DNA of 64,000 nt, taken from the NCBI RefSeq assembly GCF_023520895.1, contig NZ_CP026029.1, positions 186,001 to 250,000 on the forward strand, written 5' to 3'. Of the stretch, positions 8,921 to 18,008 are shown piece after piece. Every line of letters starts with the position of its first letter. Positions within the stretch are counted from its first letter, which is position 1. The notes under the pieces were generated by a model. That model saw only the letters and a list, made by a program, of their open reading frames with translations, was not told the DNA's origin and made no database searches. The stretch is from Paenibacillus sp. PK3_47. Lineage in GTDB: Bacteria; Bacillota; Bacilli; Paenibacillales; Paenibacillaceae. The translations under genes and the position numbers were made by a program.

Positions 8921-9690
8921 ATGGCTTGATGTAATCCTGTTGCGGTAATTCCGCCATAATGATACTGACCTTCGTAAAGTGCTTTACGGTCAAGTATCCG
9001 TTTGACCTGTACTTTCGTGAACTGCTTGCCTTGTTGTGTCGTAAAGCCTTCTTGATTCAGTTGAAATGCGATTTCAGATAAAGACCAATTCGGGTTCTGT
9101 TCCCGTATGTCAAAGAGCAGCTTTACTGCTTGGGCTTGCTTGTCATTCACTTCAATTGCTTTCAGTCCTTTACGGGCTTTGTAGCCAAATGCCGCCCGTC
9201 CTCCTGCATAGCCGCCCTGTTGGGCTTTCTTGTTACGTCCTCTGCCTAGCTTGAGGGCGATTTCTAACCGCTGATACTGGTCAAGCAATTCCATAAGTCC
9301 ATTGATAAGGAAATCACTTGGGTCTTTCTTGTGGATGGAATAAGTCGGTTGCTCAATGCTTTTCACATCCACGCCGTACTTCTTGAACTCCCGATGCACC
9401 AACACTTTCACGATGTCAGACCGCCATAAACGGCTTGTATTAAGGACAACAACAGCATCATAGGTTCGGGTGGCTAGGGCTACTAACATGCTCTGAAAGC
9501 CAATTCTGTCCACCTCAAGAGCATCCTCATCCACCTTCGCTCCACTGATACCTTCATCCGTAAAGATGTCCTGCAAGTTCCATCCCTGCTCCTTACAATA
9601 GGAGCGGATTTCGTCTTGTTGGTACGATAAACTGTAACCGTCTTTGGCTTGTCCGCTTGTTGAAACTCTGATGTAACCGATGACATTCAT
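8914..9690 (-). CDS. Serine recombinase (resolvase/invertase family with Recombinase domain)
   Basis: The 258-residue protein starts with the catalytic N-terminal domain (IGYIRVSTSGQAKDGYSLSY, nucleophile serine in RVST, arginines in VVLNTSRLWRSD). It continues into a short Recombinase (DNA-binding) domain and ends QYHYGGITATGLHQAIL. It lacks the zinc-ribbon and coiled-coil of the large phage integrases, so it is a small member of the family. It reads divergently from the Cro/CI-like gene across a region with three copies of a putative operator. Likely role: movement or resolution of the mobile insert. Confidence 0.88.
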   Translation of the reverse strand: MNVIGYIRVSTSGQAKDGYSLSYQQDEIRSYCKEQGWNLQDIFTDEGISGAKVDEDALEVDRIGFQSMLVALATRTYDAVVVLNTSRLWRSDIVKVLVHREFKKYGVDVKSIEQPTYSIHKKDPSDFLINGLMELLDQYQRLEIALKLGRGRNKKAQQGGYAGGRAAFGYKARKGLKAIEVNDKQAQAVKLLFDIREQNPNWSLSEIAFQLNQEGFTTQQGKQFTKVQVKRILDRKALYEGQYHYGGITATGLHQAIL

Positions 9691-9729
9691 GCTGTTTCCT
9701 CCCCCTCCGTTACGATAATTGAGATTATT

Positions 9730-9845
9730 GTAACGCTTAACCGAATCAATGATTTTATTATATACCGCTTAACCGAAACACACAATGACTTTCTACATAT
9801 GCGGTGATATAATTGCTTCATAAATTCAGTACGGTTAAGCGTTAC
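9730..9845. promoter_or_regulatory. Operator region with three copies of a CGCTTAACCG site
   Basis: The divergent promoter region holds GTAACGCTTAACCG at 9730-9743, CCGCTTAACCG at 9765-9775 and the inverted form CGGTTAAGCGTTAC at 9832-9845. The last ends six bases before the AGGAGG of the Cro/CI-like gene. The outer copies are exact inverted repeats of each other. This arrangement fits binding of the small regulator to both promoters, controlling itself and the recombinase. Confidence 0.6.
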
Positions 9846-9862
9846 TCGTTAGGAGGATAAGC

Positions 9863-10063
9863 ATGGCAGTTCGAGTGATGTTGCGCCAGTTGTTAGAACA
9901 GAAAGGAATATCTCAACGGGAACTGGCACGATTAACAGGATTACGAGCAAGCACAATCAACCATCTTTGTTCTGACAATGTTGACAGGGTTTACTTAGAG
10001 ACATTGGAACTCGTTTGTAAAACACTCAACGTCAGAATTGAAGAACTGATAGAGATTGATTGA
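9863..10063 (+). CDS. Cro/CI-family (XRE) regulator
   Basis: A 66-residue protein consisting only of an HTH_XRE domain: QLLEQKGISQRELARLTGLR, then ASTINHLCSD. It starts eight bases after a perfect AGGAGG. It is divergent from the serine recombinase and separated from it by three putative operators, so it is probably the repressor of the mobile insert. Small regulators of this Cro-like type are common in mobile elements of Firmicutes. Confidence 0.85.
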   Translation: MAVRVMLRQLLEQKGISQRELARLTGLRASTINHLCSDNVDRVYLETLELVCKTLNVRIEELIEID

Positions 10064-10165
10064 GCAAGCATACCGCCCGCGGCGACAGTAGAATCTCTCC
10101 ATTCATGTAAAGAGTTATTCGCCATCTTACCAATCCTCTCTAAGAACCAAGAATCCCCCGAAATC

Positions 10166-10200
10166 GCAGACCGCCAACGGCGTGTCTGCTGTTTCTTTTT
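10166..10200 (+). terminator. Terminator after the Cro/CI-like gene
   Basis: GCAGACCGCC pairs with GGCG-T-GTCTGC (one bulged T) and is followed by TGTTTCTTTTT. Confidence 0.7.
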
Positions 10201-10258
10201 CAAGTGATTCTTAGCTTGATTCTTCTTTATTGAGTATTGTTAATGATTATTATTAGTG

Positions 10259-10430
10259 AGACTCTCTGACGGTTGGTAACAGACTTTATGTCTGCCTTTC
10301 AGACTCTCAGTCTTGCATAACCGACTCTGAGCCCAAACCATGGACACATTGTCTACATCCCCTGTTTTCTATCCATCAACAGACTGTATGACGGTTGTCA
10401 TGACAGAGAGTCTGATGAGAGAACAGACTC
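10259..10430. repeat. Cluster of CAGACT/AGTCTG repeats, possible replication or control region
   Basis: Within about 170 bases the pentamer AGACT/AGTCT occurs about seven times in both orientations (for example at 10259, 10281, 10300, 10307, 10381, 10408 and 10424). TGACGGTTG is also repeated 122 bases apart (10267 and 10389). The cluster directly follows the stop of the HTH protein gene, and no open frame explains it. Iteron-like clusters beside an initiator-type gene are typical of plasmid or integrative-element origins, but here this is only a suggestion. Confidence 0.4.
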
Positions 10431-10434
10431 GTCA

Positions 10435-11058
10435 TTATTGTCCGTTCTCATCGGGCGGAAATCGCTTGCCAAACTCGATTCTCAGGAATTGAGCATAGCT
10501 GTCCAGTATTTCCTTTTCGGCAAACTTCTCAAATGGCAGTCGTCGTACATTGAGTTTTTGAAGTTGAGCGATAAACGCCTTGTACTCCTCGCTCTTGATG
10601 ACTTCCTGAACCCACAAAGTCAGTTCCCTTTCATTAACCTGCTTTCGAACACTGCCAATAAACTCATGCGTTTTCTCGCTTAGCAGCACTAACGGATGGC
10701 AGTGAAGATAGTTCGGCAAGTAGTAGGTATTGTTCTTCCCCTGACTGACGAGAATCAGCTTCTTATCAGCCAACTCCTTAATGTGGCGTTCTATCGTCTT
10801 GGAACTACTCCCGACATTTCGGGCAATCATCTCATGGGTTGGGTAACACTGCGCCTTGTCGCTCATATAAGCGATAAGGTCAACCAGTATCAACTTCTCG
10901 TACTGGCTTAAGCCGTAACAACGATGGATTTTATGTGGTACTTTGGTAAATCCCTTGTGAAGAGACGTGAACTCGCTCTCTTGACTTACCTTGTCCATGT
11001 ACTCGTTAGCGGCTTGGCGGTTTTGAATCAAAACGAAATCATTCGTCCTTGTTGTCAT
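10435..11058 (-). CDS. HTH-domain protein, replication-initiator-like
   Basis: The 207-residue protein has a central winged helix of the HTH_36 kind (GLSQYEKLILVDLIAYMSD, then SSSKTIERHIKELADKKLI). Proteins with this domain at the same place are common on plasmids, phages and integrative elements, where they act in replication initiation or as regulators. The C-terminal 90 residues are charged and unassigned. It starts with ATG at 11058 behind AGAAGGTAGGG. It is probably part of the mobile insert, given the repeat cluster next to it. Confidence 0.65.
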   Translation of the reverse strand: MTTRTNDFVLIQNRQAANEYMDKVSQESEFTSLHKGFTKVPHKIHRCYGLSQYEKLILVDLIAYMSDKAQCYPTHEMIARNVGSSSKTIERHIKELADKKLILVSQGKNNTYYLPNYLHCHPLVLLSEKTHEFIGSVRKQVNERELTLWVQEVIKSEEYKAFIAQLQKLNVRRLPFEKFAEKEILDSYAQFLRIEFGKRFPPDENGQ

Positions 11059-11570
11059 GTAAATCCCTACCTTCTTCGTATTTGATTACACTGCCGCACG
11101 GCGGCTATTAAGTCAGGAAGGCGGCTAGCCTGAAACGCATCCTTACCTGTATATGTCAACTGCTCGTCAGCAGATTTCTTTTTACGATGTAAGTATCGCT
11201 CTAAAGGTCAGTTCAGTTGCAAACAGAATCAAATTACTTTATGTTTACCGCCCTCACTATTAATTGTCGTGTTATCCTTCCTAGAAGATGCGACACTTGA
11301 CCTTTCACCCTCCCTATCGAGACAAGATATTGTACAGTTGCGGCTCAAATTAGAAAAACCGCAAGAAAACGAAGATAACAAAAAACAGGTCAATCATGGT
11401 GGTATCTGACCATAATGACCTGTTTGACGTATCGCCAAAGCGTTACATAGGTTATAAATTTCAAGCATTTATGTGCGTACAGACATATTAGAGGAATATT
11501 ATACGGGGATGATGAGGGTTAAGTTCTTTCGGGACTTGCCGCCCGATTCATTCGGCACTGGGTGGGGGTA
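11059..11570. other. Non-coding right part of the mobile insert, with one strong terminator
   Basis: About 510 bases without a supported gene. It contains a strong minus-strand terminator at 11383-11425: AAACAGGTCA pairs with TGACCTGTTT, an ATGG/CCAT pair extends the stem inside, and six T follow. The segment GGCACTGGGTGGGGGTAAAAG (11554-11574) resembles the sequence beside the terminator of the orphan immunity gene near 6175. Unit-B DNA therefore probably resumes by about 11550. Confidence 0.6.
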
Positions 11571-11574
11571 AAAG

Positions 11575-11606
11575 AAAGACCTTGAGGATTGCCCCCCAAG
11601 GTCTTT
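11575..11606 (-). terminator. Terminator of unit B
   Basis: AAAGACCTTG pairs with CAAGGTCTTT around a C/G-rich loop, followed on the minus strand by CTTTTACC. It lies four bases past the immunity gene stop. Confidence 0.8.
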
Positions 11607-11609
11607 GAA

Positions 11610-11954
11610 TCATTCGTCAAATTTGTTGAGCCAATACATCGACTTTTCTGTACCAGGTAAGGATTTAAGTAAATCTAATGTTTCTTTCTTTTTCAGTTTA
11701 AGTGCATTTTGTAGCTTTTCGGGAGCTATATCTCGTATATCTTCCAACATACAGCATTCTTCAAACAATTCGATTATTTCCTTGTTCGCATTATTTTGTT
11801 CCAGAAGTTGAGCTACAAAAGGACGGTAAAGATACGCATATGCATCTTCAAATGTTAATGCCCCTTCAAGCAAGGAATCAAGCATGCCAAGATTTAATAT
11901 ACATAAAAACCTTTGAATTTCGTCTAAATGCTTCAATTCAATTTGTAAATTCAA
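11610..11954 (-). CDS. Putative immunity protein of the unit-B RHS toxin
   Basis: A 114-residue, acidic, all-helical cytosolic protein (IQRFLCILNLGMLDSLLEGA, later FEDAYAYLYRPF). It starts 15 bases after the RHS stop, where the immunity gene of an RHS toxin belongs. In size and pattern it resembles the DUF3969 group of small Bacillus proteins, but I cannot confirm this. It should bind and neutralise the C-terminal toxin of the RHS protein in the producing cell. Confidence 0.65.
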   Translation of the reverse strand: MNLQIELKHLDEIQRFLCILNLGMLDSLLEGALTFEDAYAYLYRPFVAQLLEQNNANKEIIELFEECCMLEDIRDIAPEKLQNALKLKKKETLDLLKSLPGTEKSMYWLNKFDE

Positions 11955-11969
11955 CGTACCACCCCTTTA

Positions 11970-14900
11970 TTATGGCATTTGACTTGATGAGTTGCTCCAC
12001 CCATTTTTCACCTTGACATTAAACACTTGACCAGATTGGCTTTGGAAGTAGTGGATTGAGATTTTTTTACCGTTTGCATCCACACCATCCTTGTAAATCT
12101 TGTTCCAAGTACCGGACTCAATAGCTCGTAGTTCCTCAAGAAGTTCTGTATTGTTGACCTTGTTCTTCACAGTTCCGTTTTTAGCCGCTGAAAAACCTTG
12201 TGGGTAAAGCGGAGCATCTTTAATTGATTTGAATACATTTTGCAACGCACAGTTATGAACCCAAATACCAAGGTTAGAAACAAAGTAAGAATGGAATTCA
12301 GCTACCTCAAAGTTATAGACCGTTGCTTCTCGTGGCTCTTTTTCAATCTTATCTATTGCCAGTTTAGTACCGTCACTCGAAACAAGCAAGTCGCCAACTT
12401 TCAAGTCTTTAACAAACGTCCATCCCTTATCATCCAACCAAAACGGATGCTCACCCGTAACCTCGATGATTTCATCACCGATATGGACATAGTAGATTTC
12501 GTCAGCCTGCTTTTGGAACAGACCAACGACCTCTTTATATGCTACCTCCCCAGTTTCGTCAGACTTGGCGAGTACCTTATCCCCTACCTCTATTTCCTCG
12601 ATAGGTTTCTCCCCTTCGTCTGTTTGAACCTTTGTTCCGGCGGTGAAACAATTACACGATTTTTTAGCCGCCTTTAATGCGTCTCCAGCTAGCTCAAATT
12701 CTTTTTCAATTAATTTCCCTTCTTTGTTGAGCAGCTGTAACGTTATCTTTCCGCCTTTTATGATCTTTCCTACTGGAACCAAACCTGCTAAAGATAGACT
12801 TTTGGCTAATGCCGAAGAATCTTTGTCTCGGAGCGTATTTACGTCATCTAAAATCAAGAAATTAGCGAGACTACCTACCGGCCCACCCCACCCTTTCCAA
12901 GGATCTGTTGCAGAATATCTATTTCCGGCAAAGCCACCCCATCCAGGTCCCATCTCGTGACGATGACCTGTTGGATCAGAGTATATTAGAGGATTATTCA
13001 CAACATACGTATACAAGTTCTGACTCAGCGGATTATCAATCTGCCCTTCATACGTATCCTCATTTAAAAACCGCCCCATACTTGGGTCATAGTATCGTGC
13101 CCGCAGATAATAAAGCCCCGTTTCGGCATCATATACTTCACCGGTGTACTTGAAGGAATTCGAGGTTCCCTCCACCTGGCTGGTGATGTTCCCCCATTCA
13201 TCATACGTGTAGTTATTAACGACTGCTCCACTCGTATTTACAATCTGTACCACGTCTCCGTGGCCATTGTAGAGGTAGTAGTAGTCCTTGGCCGCCTTCT
13301 TGTCTTTCTTGACAAGTATCCGGTCCCCACGCACAAAGTTCGCTTGCTCCACGAACACACCATTGACAATTTTCTCTTCGGAGATCACTTGGCCCTGGAA
13401 GTTATAATTCACTTGGGTCTGCGTATTGCCGTTCGTCTTCATAAACCGCATGCCGTCTGCATAGTACTTGAAGCTCGTTGCCGAACCGCCTTTGGTCATG
13501 CTGGTCAGGGTGTTCTGCAAGTCATACGTATAACTCGTATCCATCGAATCAAAATTCAAGCTGCTTGTATCGGATACGGTCTGCCGGTTGCCACGCATAT
13601 CGTAGGTATATTTCGTTTGACTGCCATCCGGACGGGTGATGGTTTCCAGCCGATTTAATTTATCATATAGATAATGGGTTGTCTGTGCTGCGGATTCATT
13701 GCGCGACTCACTAACCGAGGTCCGGTTACCGTTGTTGTCATAGCCGTAACTGAAACTGGAGAGAGCCACACCGCCCTTCGTATTCGTCAGCGTCTCTGTC
13801 CAGCCTAACGCCTTATTATACGTATATTTGCTGACAAGCTTACTTCCGTCTGTCAGGGTCGGATATTCGATTGTGTCTACCAGGTTATTAGCATAATAGC
13901 TATACTGCGCATTGACGGACGGATCACCGTTAAGCGTAGAGCTTCCATTCGTCTGCACTTTTCCCAATCGTTCCTTGTTGTATTGGTACTTCGTGTAGAA
14001 GTTCATGTACGTATCATTGATCTCCGTCATACGACCCAGAGTGTCCAGCTTATTCCCAATGACCGCGGAGTGATTTCCTGCTTGTAAGGTTGTAGATCGC
14101 ACTTGACCCAAATTATCCAGCGTTTGCGTTTGGGTAGCGGTAATTACTCCATTCTTAAGTGCCTGGATCGTCTTTTTCTGCGGGTCGCCTGCAGACAGTA
14201 TCATCTTTATTTCTTCAGTTTGCACTACATCGTTGATATTCCCGCTAATGGTACTGTGTTTCAGTTGACCACTTTCGTCATACGCATATCCGAATGTGCT
14301 GCCGTTGCGGTCTGTTTTGGCTTCCAGTTGGCCCAGACTGTTGTACGTATAACCTTCGTTCTGTGAGGCCCCATCCTGCTTCACACTAAGCAGACCTAAT
14401 TCATTATATGTTTTCGTATTCAGCGTTTGCGGTGTTCCATTCTTGGCTTGGATGGTTACTGTGGACAGTTGGCTGGTACCGTTGTACGTATATTTAGTCG
14501 TTTGATTCAAGGCATCCTTCAAAGTAATCAATCGGCCAAGAGCATCATACGTATAAGAAGTTGTAACACCGTCTTCATTCAAGTTCTTATTCGGATCGGT
14601 ATAGCCGGTGACGTTACCCAAAATGTCGTACCGGTAGGTCTCACTGATCCTTTGTTGGTTTGTAGGCCAATCTTTAAAGGTTGAAGCTGAGCTTAGGTTG
14701 CCCCATTCATCAAAGTACTGCTCGGAATAATTCAGAGTTTCGCCAGTGACCTTATCAAGGATAAAGTTGGTGCTGATACGCATTTTGGTATTATAATCAC
14801 TGACCACAAGATCACCGTTGGCAGTGGTAGCTCGGTTTTGTCTCCCCCAGGCATCATACCCTACTGTAATCTCATTACCCTCTGTATCCTTCTCAAAAAT

Positions 14901-17894
14901 CGGTCGTCCCTGGTCATCGTAATGATAGTGGGCGAAGACCCATTTTCCTGCATTATCGTTCCAGTGCTCTTCCATGAGAGCAAGTCCCAATCCGTTATAG
15001 TACACAGCTGAATTAGTTGACACAGATTTGTTCGTGGCCAAGTGAGTCACGGTTTTAATGGTATTCACTTTTAAACTAAATGTTCCCGCATTTATCGAGT
15101 CAAAGTTGTCCGACGATTGGTTATAATAATTGTAATCGATAACTTCCCTGAAGGTCTCACCGTTGCTATTGGTTCGAATAGGATAAGTTTCTTTTTTCGG
15201 ACGACCAGCCGCATCATATTCATACTCTATAGTTTGATTATTGCCGTCTCTTTGGCTCTTTAAATTACCCGTACCTATATCATAACTCATATAGGTCTTT
15301 ACAATTTTCTGATCCGTTTTGCCGATATTAAAATACTGTTGTTGTTCAGTGGGATAAGCATAACGGCTTTCCGGTCCGTATATGGTTATACTTTTAGCTA
15401 CTAGTTGACCCTTAGACGTCTTTTCAGCTGTTACTTGGGAGATTCCACCCGACGTATTGCGGCTGTCATAACTGTATGTGGTTTGCTCTCCCAATGCATT
15501 TGTTAACGTAGCCGGCCGTCCCTTGTCCGTATAGGTGTATCGTTCACTCAAAGGAGCGGGATCAGATTCATTCTGATACCAGGATTTAGTTTCCAGGAAT
15601 CGATACTTAGGTTCATAAAGATAAGTTGTGGTATATCGCTGCTTGATTGACGGATTATTGAACTTGTCACTACTTAACGGCTGCGTTTGGCTTTGTACTA
15701 GTCCCCATTCATTAAGCTCAGTTTCCGTATACCGACGATCAGCTGTAGCATCATTATCTTGAGCGGCATATTCCAAGATTGTCGACCGTATGGGTGTTTG
15801 AGTAAACAACCCATGAAATGCTGTGTTTTCAGTCACGTTTCGTTCTCCGCCAGCTTCACGGGTCTCTGTACGCAGAACTCTACCATCTTTATCAAACGTG
15901 TTTGTTGTTTGAAATCCGTTACTGGGGGTATTACTTACTATTTTGGAAGTTGTACTGAAACGGAAGTTATTAGGTAAATGACCTGGATATTCGTTAACTG
16001 TATTTCCAGTATAATTTCCATCATATGAATAATCTGTTTGATAGTACGCTTTACTCCCTGTATAGTCTCCTCTTGATTTCACACGATACTCCAAGATAGT
16101 ATCATATTCTCCTATTTTCCTTGAAACACCATCCATCTCATATTTTGTCGTAGAGTGTGGATATCGAACTTCTTTTAGAAGTGCACTGAAATTGTACCCA
16201 TAATAAGCGTAAGTATTCATCTCATATCGGTAGTTAAAATAGGTTTTCTCTTCATTTTGATCCGTGAAGGAGGAAAGCACGGGTATAGCCCGACTAAGAG
16301 GTTCAACTAAAGAACCGTTAGGAACCTTAGCAATAACTCTATCTTTTGTTAAAACTACCTTCTGCACTTCATTGAGTCCATCAAACACTTTGATTTCAAT
16401 ATTATCCCCGTCAAAGTCTGCTGAGAGGAGGGTGTCTTCATAACTTAACTTGACCACTCGTCCAAGGGTATCCGTGATTGAAGACAGATTTCCACCATAA
16501 TAGTTAAATGTGATGGTATTCCCGAATCGATCAACAATACCAAGGAGAATACCACCAGTTGAATAATACTCACGCGTTAAGTCAGAGTATTCAATGTATC
16601 CCGCGGATCTGGTTTCACCATTACTGAACTGGCCATTGTTCCATGGTTCGCCAACAAATCTTTTATCCTTACCTTTATAATTAATTAAATTAGTATAATT
16701 GGAAAGTTCATCTGTTCTCCCAATTTTATAAGCATTCCCTTGACCATCATGATAATACATTTCATATGCTTCACCGAAATTTTGTATATAGGGAAACTGG
16801 AACGACCATCCGTTTCCAAGCGTTGGAACAGAATAGTTGTAGCTATGATCCATCATTCCAAAATTTGGATTCCAATGATAACTATGTGTAAAAGGAACGC
16901 TTCGATTAGAATTATACATAAGACCTATATCAAGATCTAAACCATCAATACCTGGCAAATGAATAAGATTTTTTTTATAATTCAAGCTCCCCGACACCGG
17001 ATCAACTACTTCACTACTTTTATTACGGTCATTATACTGGGGTTTATGAATCTGATTAATCTGAGCTTGAACAACTAATTCATCTATGACACCAGAAACT
17101 GTTGCATCAAAAGCAGTAATTGAATTAGGTGCTAAAACTTTTTGCAGCACTTCCTCTGATTCGTAGACGGCAGAGGTCACGAAAGAGTGAGCATCTAAAA
17201 TAGGAACACTTGTAATTTCATCATATACTTCCTTTACAACAGATGAGGTAGAAAAATTGATTTCAGATTCCAGTTCCATCGTTGTTTGGACATCTTCCCA
17301 ACTTAGTTGCTTTTCTTGCTTCAACTTCAGAATTTCAAGCGCTGTCCATTTCGTTTCCCCCATAGCCAGGAAATTCAGCCAGTATACATCTATTTTGGAT
17401 GCACCTGACTCAACAAGAATTTGAATATCAGCTTCACTCAAATCGGCAACATCTTGATGAGCTATCCGAGATAAGGCTTGATTAGAATTTTGTTTATTAG
17501 ATCTGGTTTGTATAAGATTTTTTTTCTGAAGAATTTTAGCGCGTAATGTCTGCAGAATCTGTTGGCTCGTGTCATCATAAACTTCATTCGATACAGTTAC
17601 CACTTCATCCGTAAAAGGCTGTACAGAGCGTAATGAATTCAGTTCTCCGTCTGGTTCAGGAGTTGAGGAAGGCATAGGAATTATTGAATCGGAAAAAAGT
17701 GTGTCGGGTGATTGTGGCGTCGGAGACGGCGAAGAACTTGGTACACTTTTAGTGCTTGGAACAGTTTTAGCCGAGCGTTCCTGACTGTTTTCCTGAGCGG
17801 CAGTGGCTTGATTCATAGGTGGAATACCGGATAGGAGCAAGACGATCGTTAAAAAGATCAATAAAAGCTGCTTTGTCTTTTTGATAGATTTCAA
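11970..17894 (-). CDS. RHS/YD-repeat polymorphic toxin with Hint domain and C-terminal toxin
   Basis: An intact secreted protein of 1974 residues. A signal peptide (residues 1-33) is followed by a Pro/Ser linker (about 45-70), a helical region to about 290, the RHS entry motif VDPVSGSLNYKKNLIHLP and some 1250 residues of YD repeats. The RHS core ends YDPSMGRFLNEDTYEGQ ... NPLIYSDPTGH near residue 1644. A Hint domain (about 1749-1880, CFTAGTKVQT to LGIWVHNC) precedes a 92-residue unassigned toxin with HYFQSQSGQVFNVKVK. In known RHS toxins the repeats form a shell enclosing the toxin; the Hint domain is likely to release it. The start is TTG at 17894 behind AGGAGAG. It lacks a binding domain of its own, unlike WapA. 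The PA14 and CBM-type genes upstream may supply one. Confidence 0.92.
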   Translation of the reverse strand: MKSIKKTKQLLLIFLTIVLLLSGIPPMNQATAAQENSQERSAKTVPSTKSVPSSSPSPTPQSPDTLFSDSIIPMPSSTPEPDGELNSLRSVQPFTDEVVTVSNEVYDDTSQQILQTLRAKILQKKNLIQTRSNKQNSNQALSRIAHQDVADLSEADIQILVESGASKIDVYWLNFLAMGETKWTALEILKLKQEKQLSWEDVQTTMELESEINFSTSSVVKEVYDEITSVPILDAHSFVTSAVYESEEVLQKVLAPNSITAFDATVSGVIDELVVQAQINQIHKPQYNDRNKSSEVVDPVSGSLNYKKNLIHLPGIDGLDLDIGLMYNSNRSVPFTHSYHWNPNFGMMDHSYNYSVPTLGNGWSFQFPYIQNFGEAYEMYYHDGQGNAYKIGRTDELSNYTNLINYKGKDKRFVGEPWNNGQFSNGETRSAGYIEYSDLTREYYSTGGILLGIVDRFGNTITFNYYGGNLSSITDTLGRVVKLSYEDTLLSADFDGDNIEIKVFDGLNEVQKVVLTKDRVIAKVPNGSLVEPLSRAIPVLSSFTDQNEEKTYFNYRYEMNTYAYYGYNFSALLKEVRYPHSTTKYEMDGVSRKIGEYDTILEYRVKSRGDYTGSKAYYQTDYSYDGNYTGNTVNEYPGHLPNNFRFSTTSKIVSNTPSNGFQTTNTFDKDGRVLRTETREAGGERNVTENTAFHGLFTQTPIRSTILEYAAQDNDATADRRYTETELNEWGLVQSQTQPLSSDKFNNPSIKQRYTTTYLYEPKYRFLETKSWYQNESDPAPLSERYTYTDKGRPATLTNALGEQTTYSYDSRNTSGGISQVTAEKTSKGQLVAKSITIYGPESRYAYPTEQQQYFNIGKTDQKIVKTYMSYDIGTGNLKSQRDGNNQTIEYEYDAAGRPKKETYPIRTNSNGETFREVIDYNYYNQSSDNFDSINAGTFSLKVNTIKTVTHLATNKSVSTNSAVYYNGLGLALMEEHWNDNAGKWVFAHYHYDDQGRPIFEKDTEGNEITVGYDAWGRQNRATTANGDLVVSDYNTKMRISTNFILDKVTGETLNYSEQYFDEWGNLSSASTFKDWPTNQQRISETYRYDILGNVTGYTDPNKNLNEDGVTTSYTYDALGRLITLKDALNQTTKYTYNGTSQLSTVTIQAKNGTPQTLNTKTYNELGLLSVKQDGASQNEGYTYNSLGQLEAKTDRNGSTFGYAYDESGQLKHSTISGNINDVVQTEEIKMILSAGDPQKKTIQALKNGVITATQTQTLDNLGQVRSTTLQAGNHSAVIGNKLDTLGRMTEINDTYMNFYTKYQYNKERLGKVQTNGSSTLNGDPSVNAQYSYYANNLVDTIEYPTLTDGSKLVSKYTYNKALGWTETLTNTKGGVALSSFSYGYDNNGNRTSVSESRNESAAQTTHYLYDKLNRLETITRPDGSQTKYTYDMRGNRQTVSDTSSLNFDSMDTSYTYDLQNTLTSMTKGGSATSFKYYADGMRFMKTNGNTQTQVNYNFQGQVISEEKIVNGVFVEQANFVRGDRILVKKDKKAAKDYYYLYNGHGDVVQIVNTSGAVVNNYTYDEWGNITSQVEGTSNSFKYTGEVYDAETGLYYLRARYYDPSMGRFLNEDTYEGQIDNPLSQNLYTYVVNNPLIYSDPTGHRHEMGPGWGGFAGNRYSATDPWKGWGGPVGSLANFLILDDVNTLRDKDSSALAKSLSLAGLVPVGKIIKGGKITLQLLNKEGKLIEKEFELAGDALKAAKKSCNCFTAGTKVQTDEGEKPIEEIEVGDKVLAKSDETGEVAYKEVVGLFQKQADEIYYVHIGDEIIEVTGEHPFWLDDKGWTFVKDLKVGDLLVSSDGTKLAIDKIEKEPREATVYNFEVAEFHSYFVSNLGIWVHNCALQNVFKSIKDAPLYPQGFSAAKNGTVKNKVNNTELLEELRAIESGTWNKIYKDGVDANGKKISIHYFQSQSGQVFNVKVKNGWSNSSSQMP

Positions 17895-18008
17895 AATAAA
17901 CTCTCCTGTCTTATTAAAAATATGTATTATAATTACACTGAATCGTGGTTTGGCGCATATAAAAAAGTTTAAATTGCTCTACATAGCCACATGATAATAC
18001 TAGATTTC

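Larger units (their letters stand above)
7505..11540. mobile_element. Mobile insert between unit B and its orphan toxin tip (approximate ends)
   Basis: This stretch separates the immunity gene of unit B from the orphan toxin tip. It carries an IS110-type transposase, a serine recombinase, a divergent Cro/CI-type regulator, an HTH protein and non-coding DNA with repeats. None belongs to the toxin system. The left end is placed where similarity to the Hint domain stops (near 7504). The right end is only bracketed (11426-11570). The octamer GTTATAAA occurs at 7489-7496 and at 11451-11458, close to both ends, and could be a remnant of the attachment core, but an octamer in AT-rich DNA is weak evidence. 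Confidence 0.5.

Noticed and set aside
7489..11458. GTTATAAA octamer at both sides as proven attachment core
   Set aside because: Eight bases in AT-rich DNA are expected by chance. Kept only as a hint in the mobile-insert entry.
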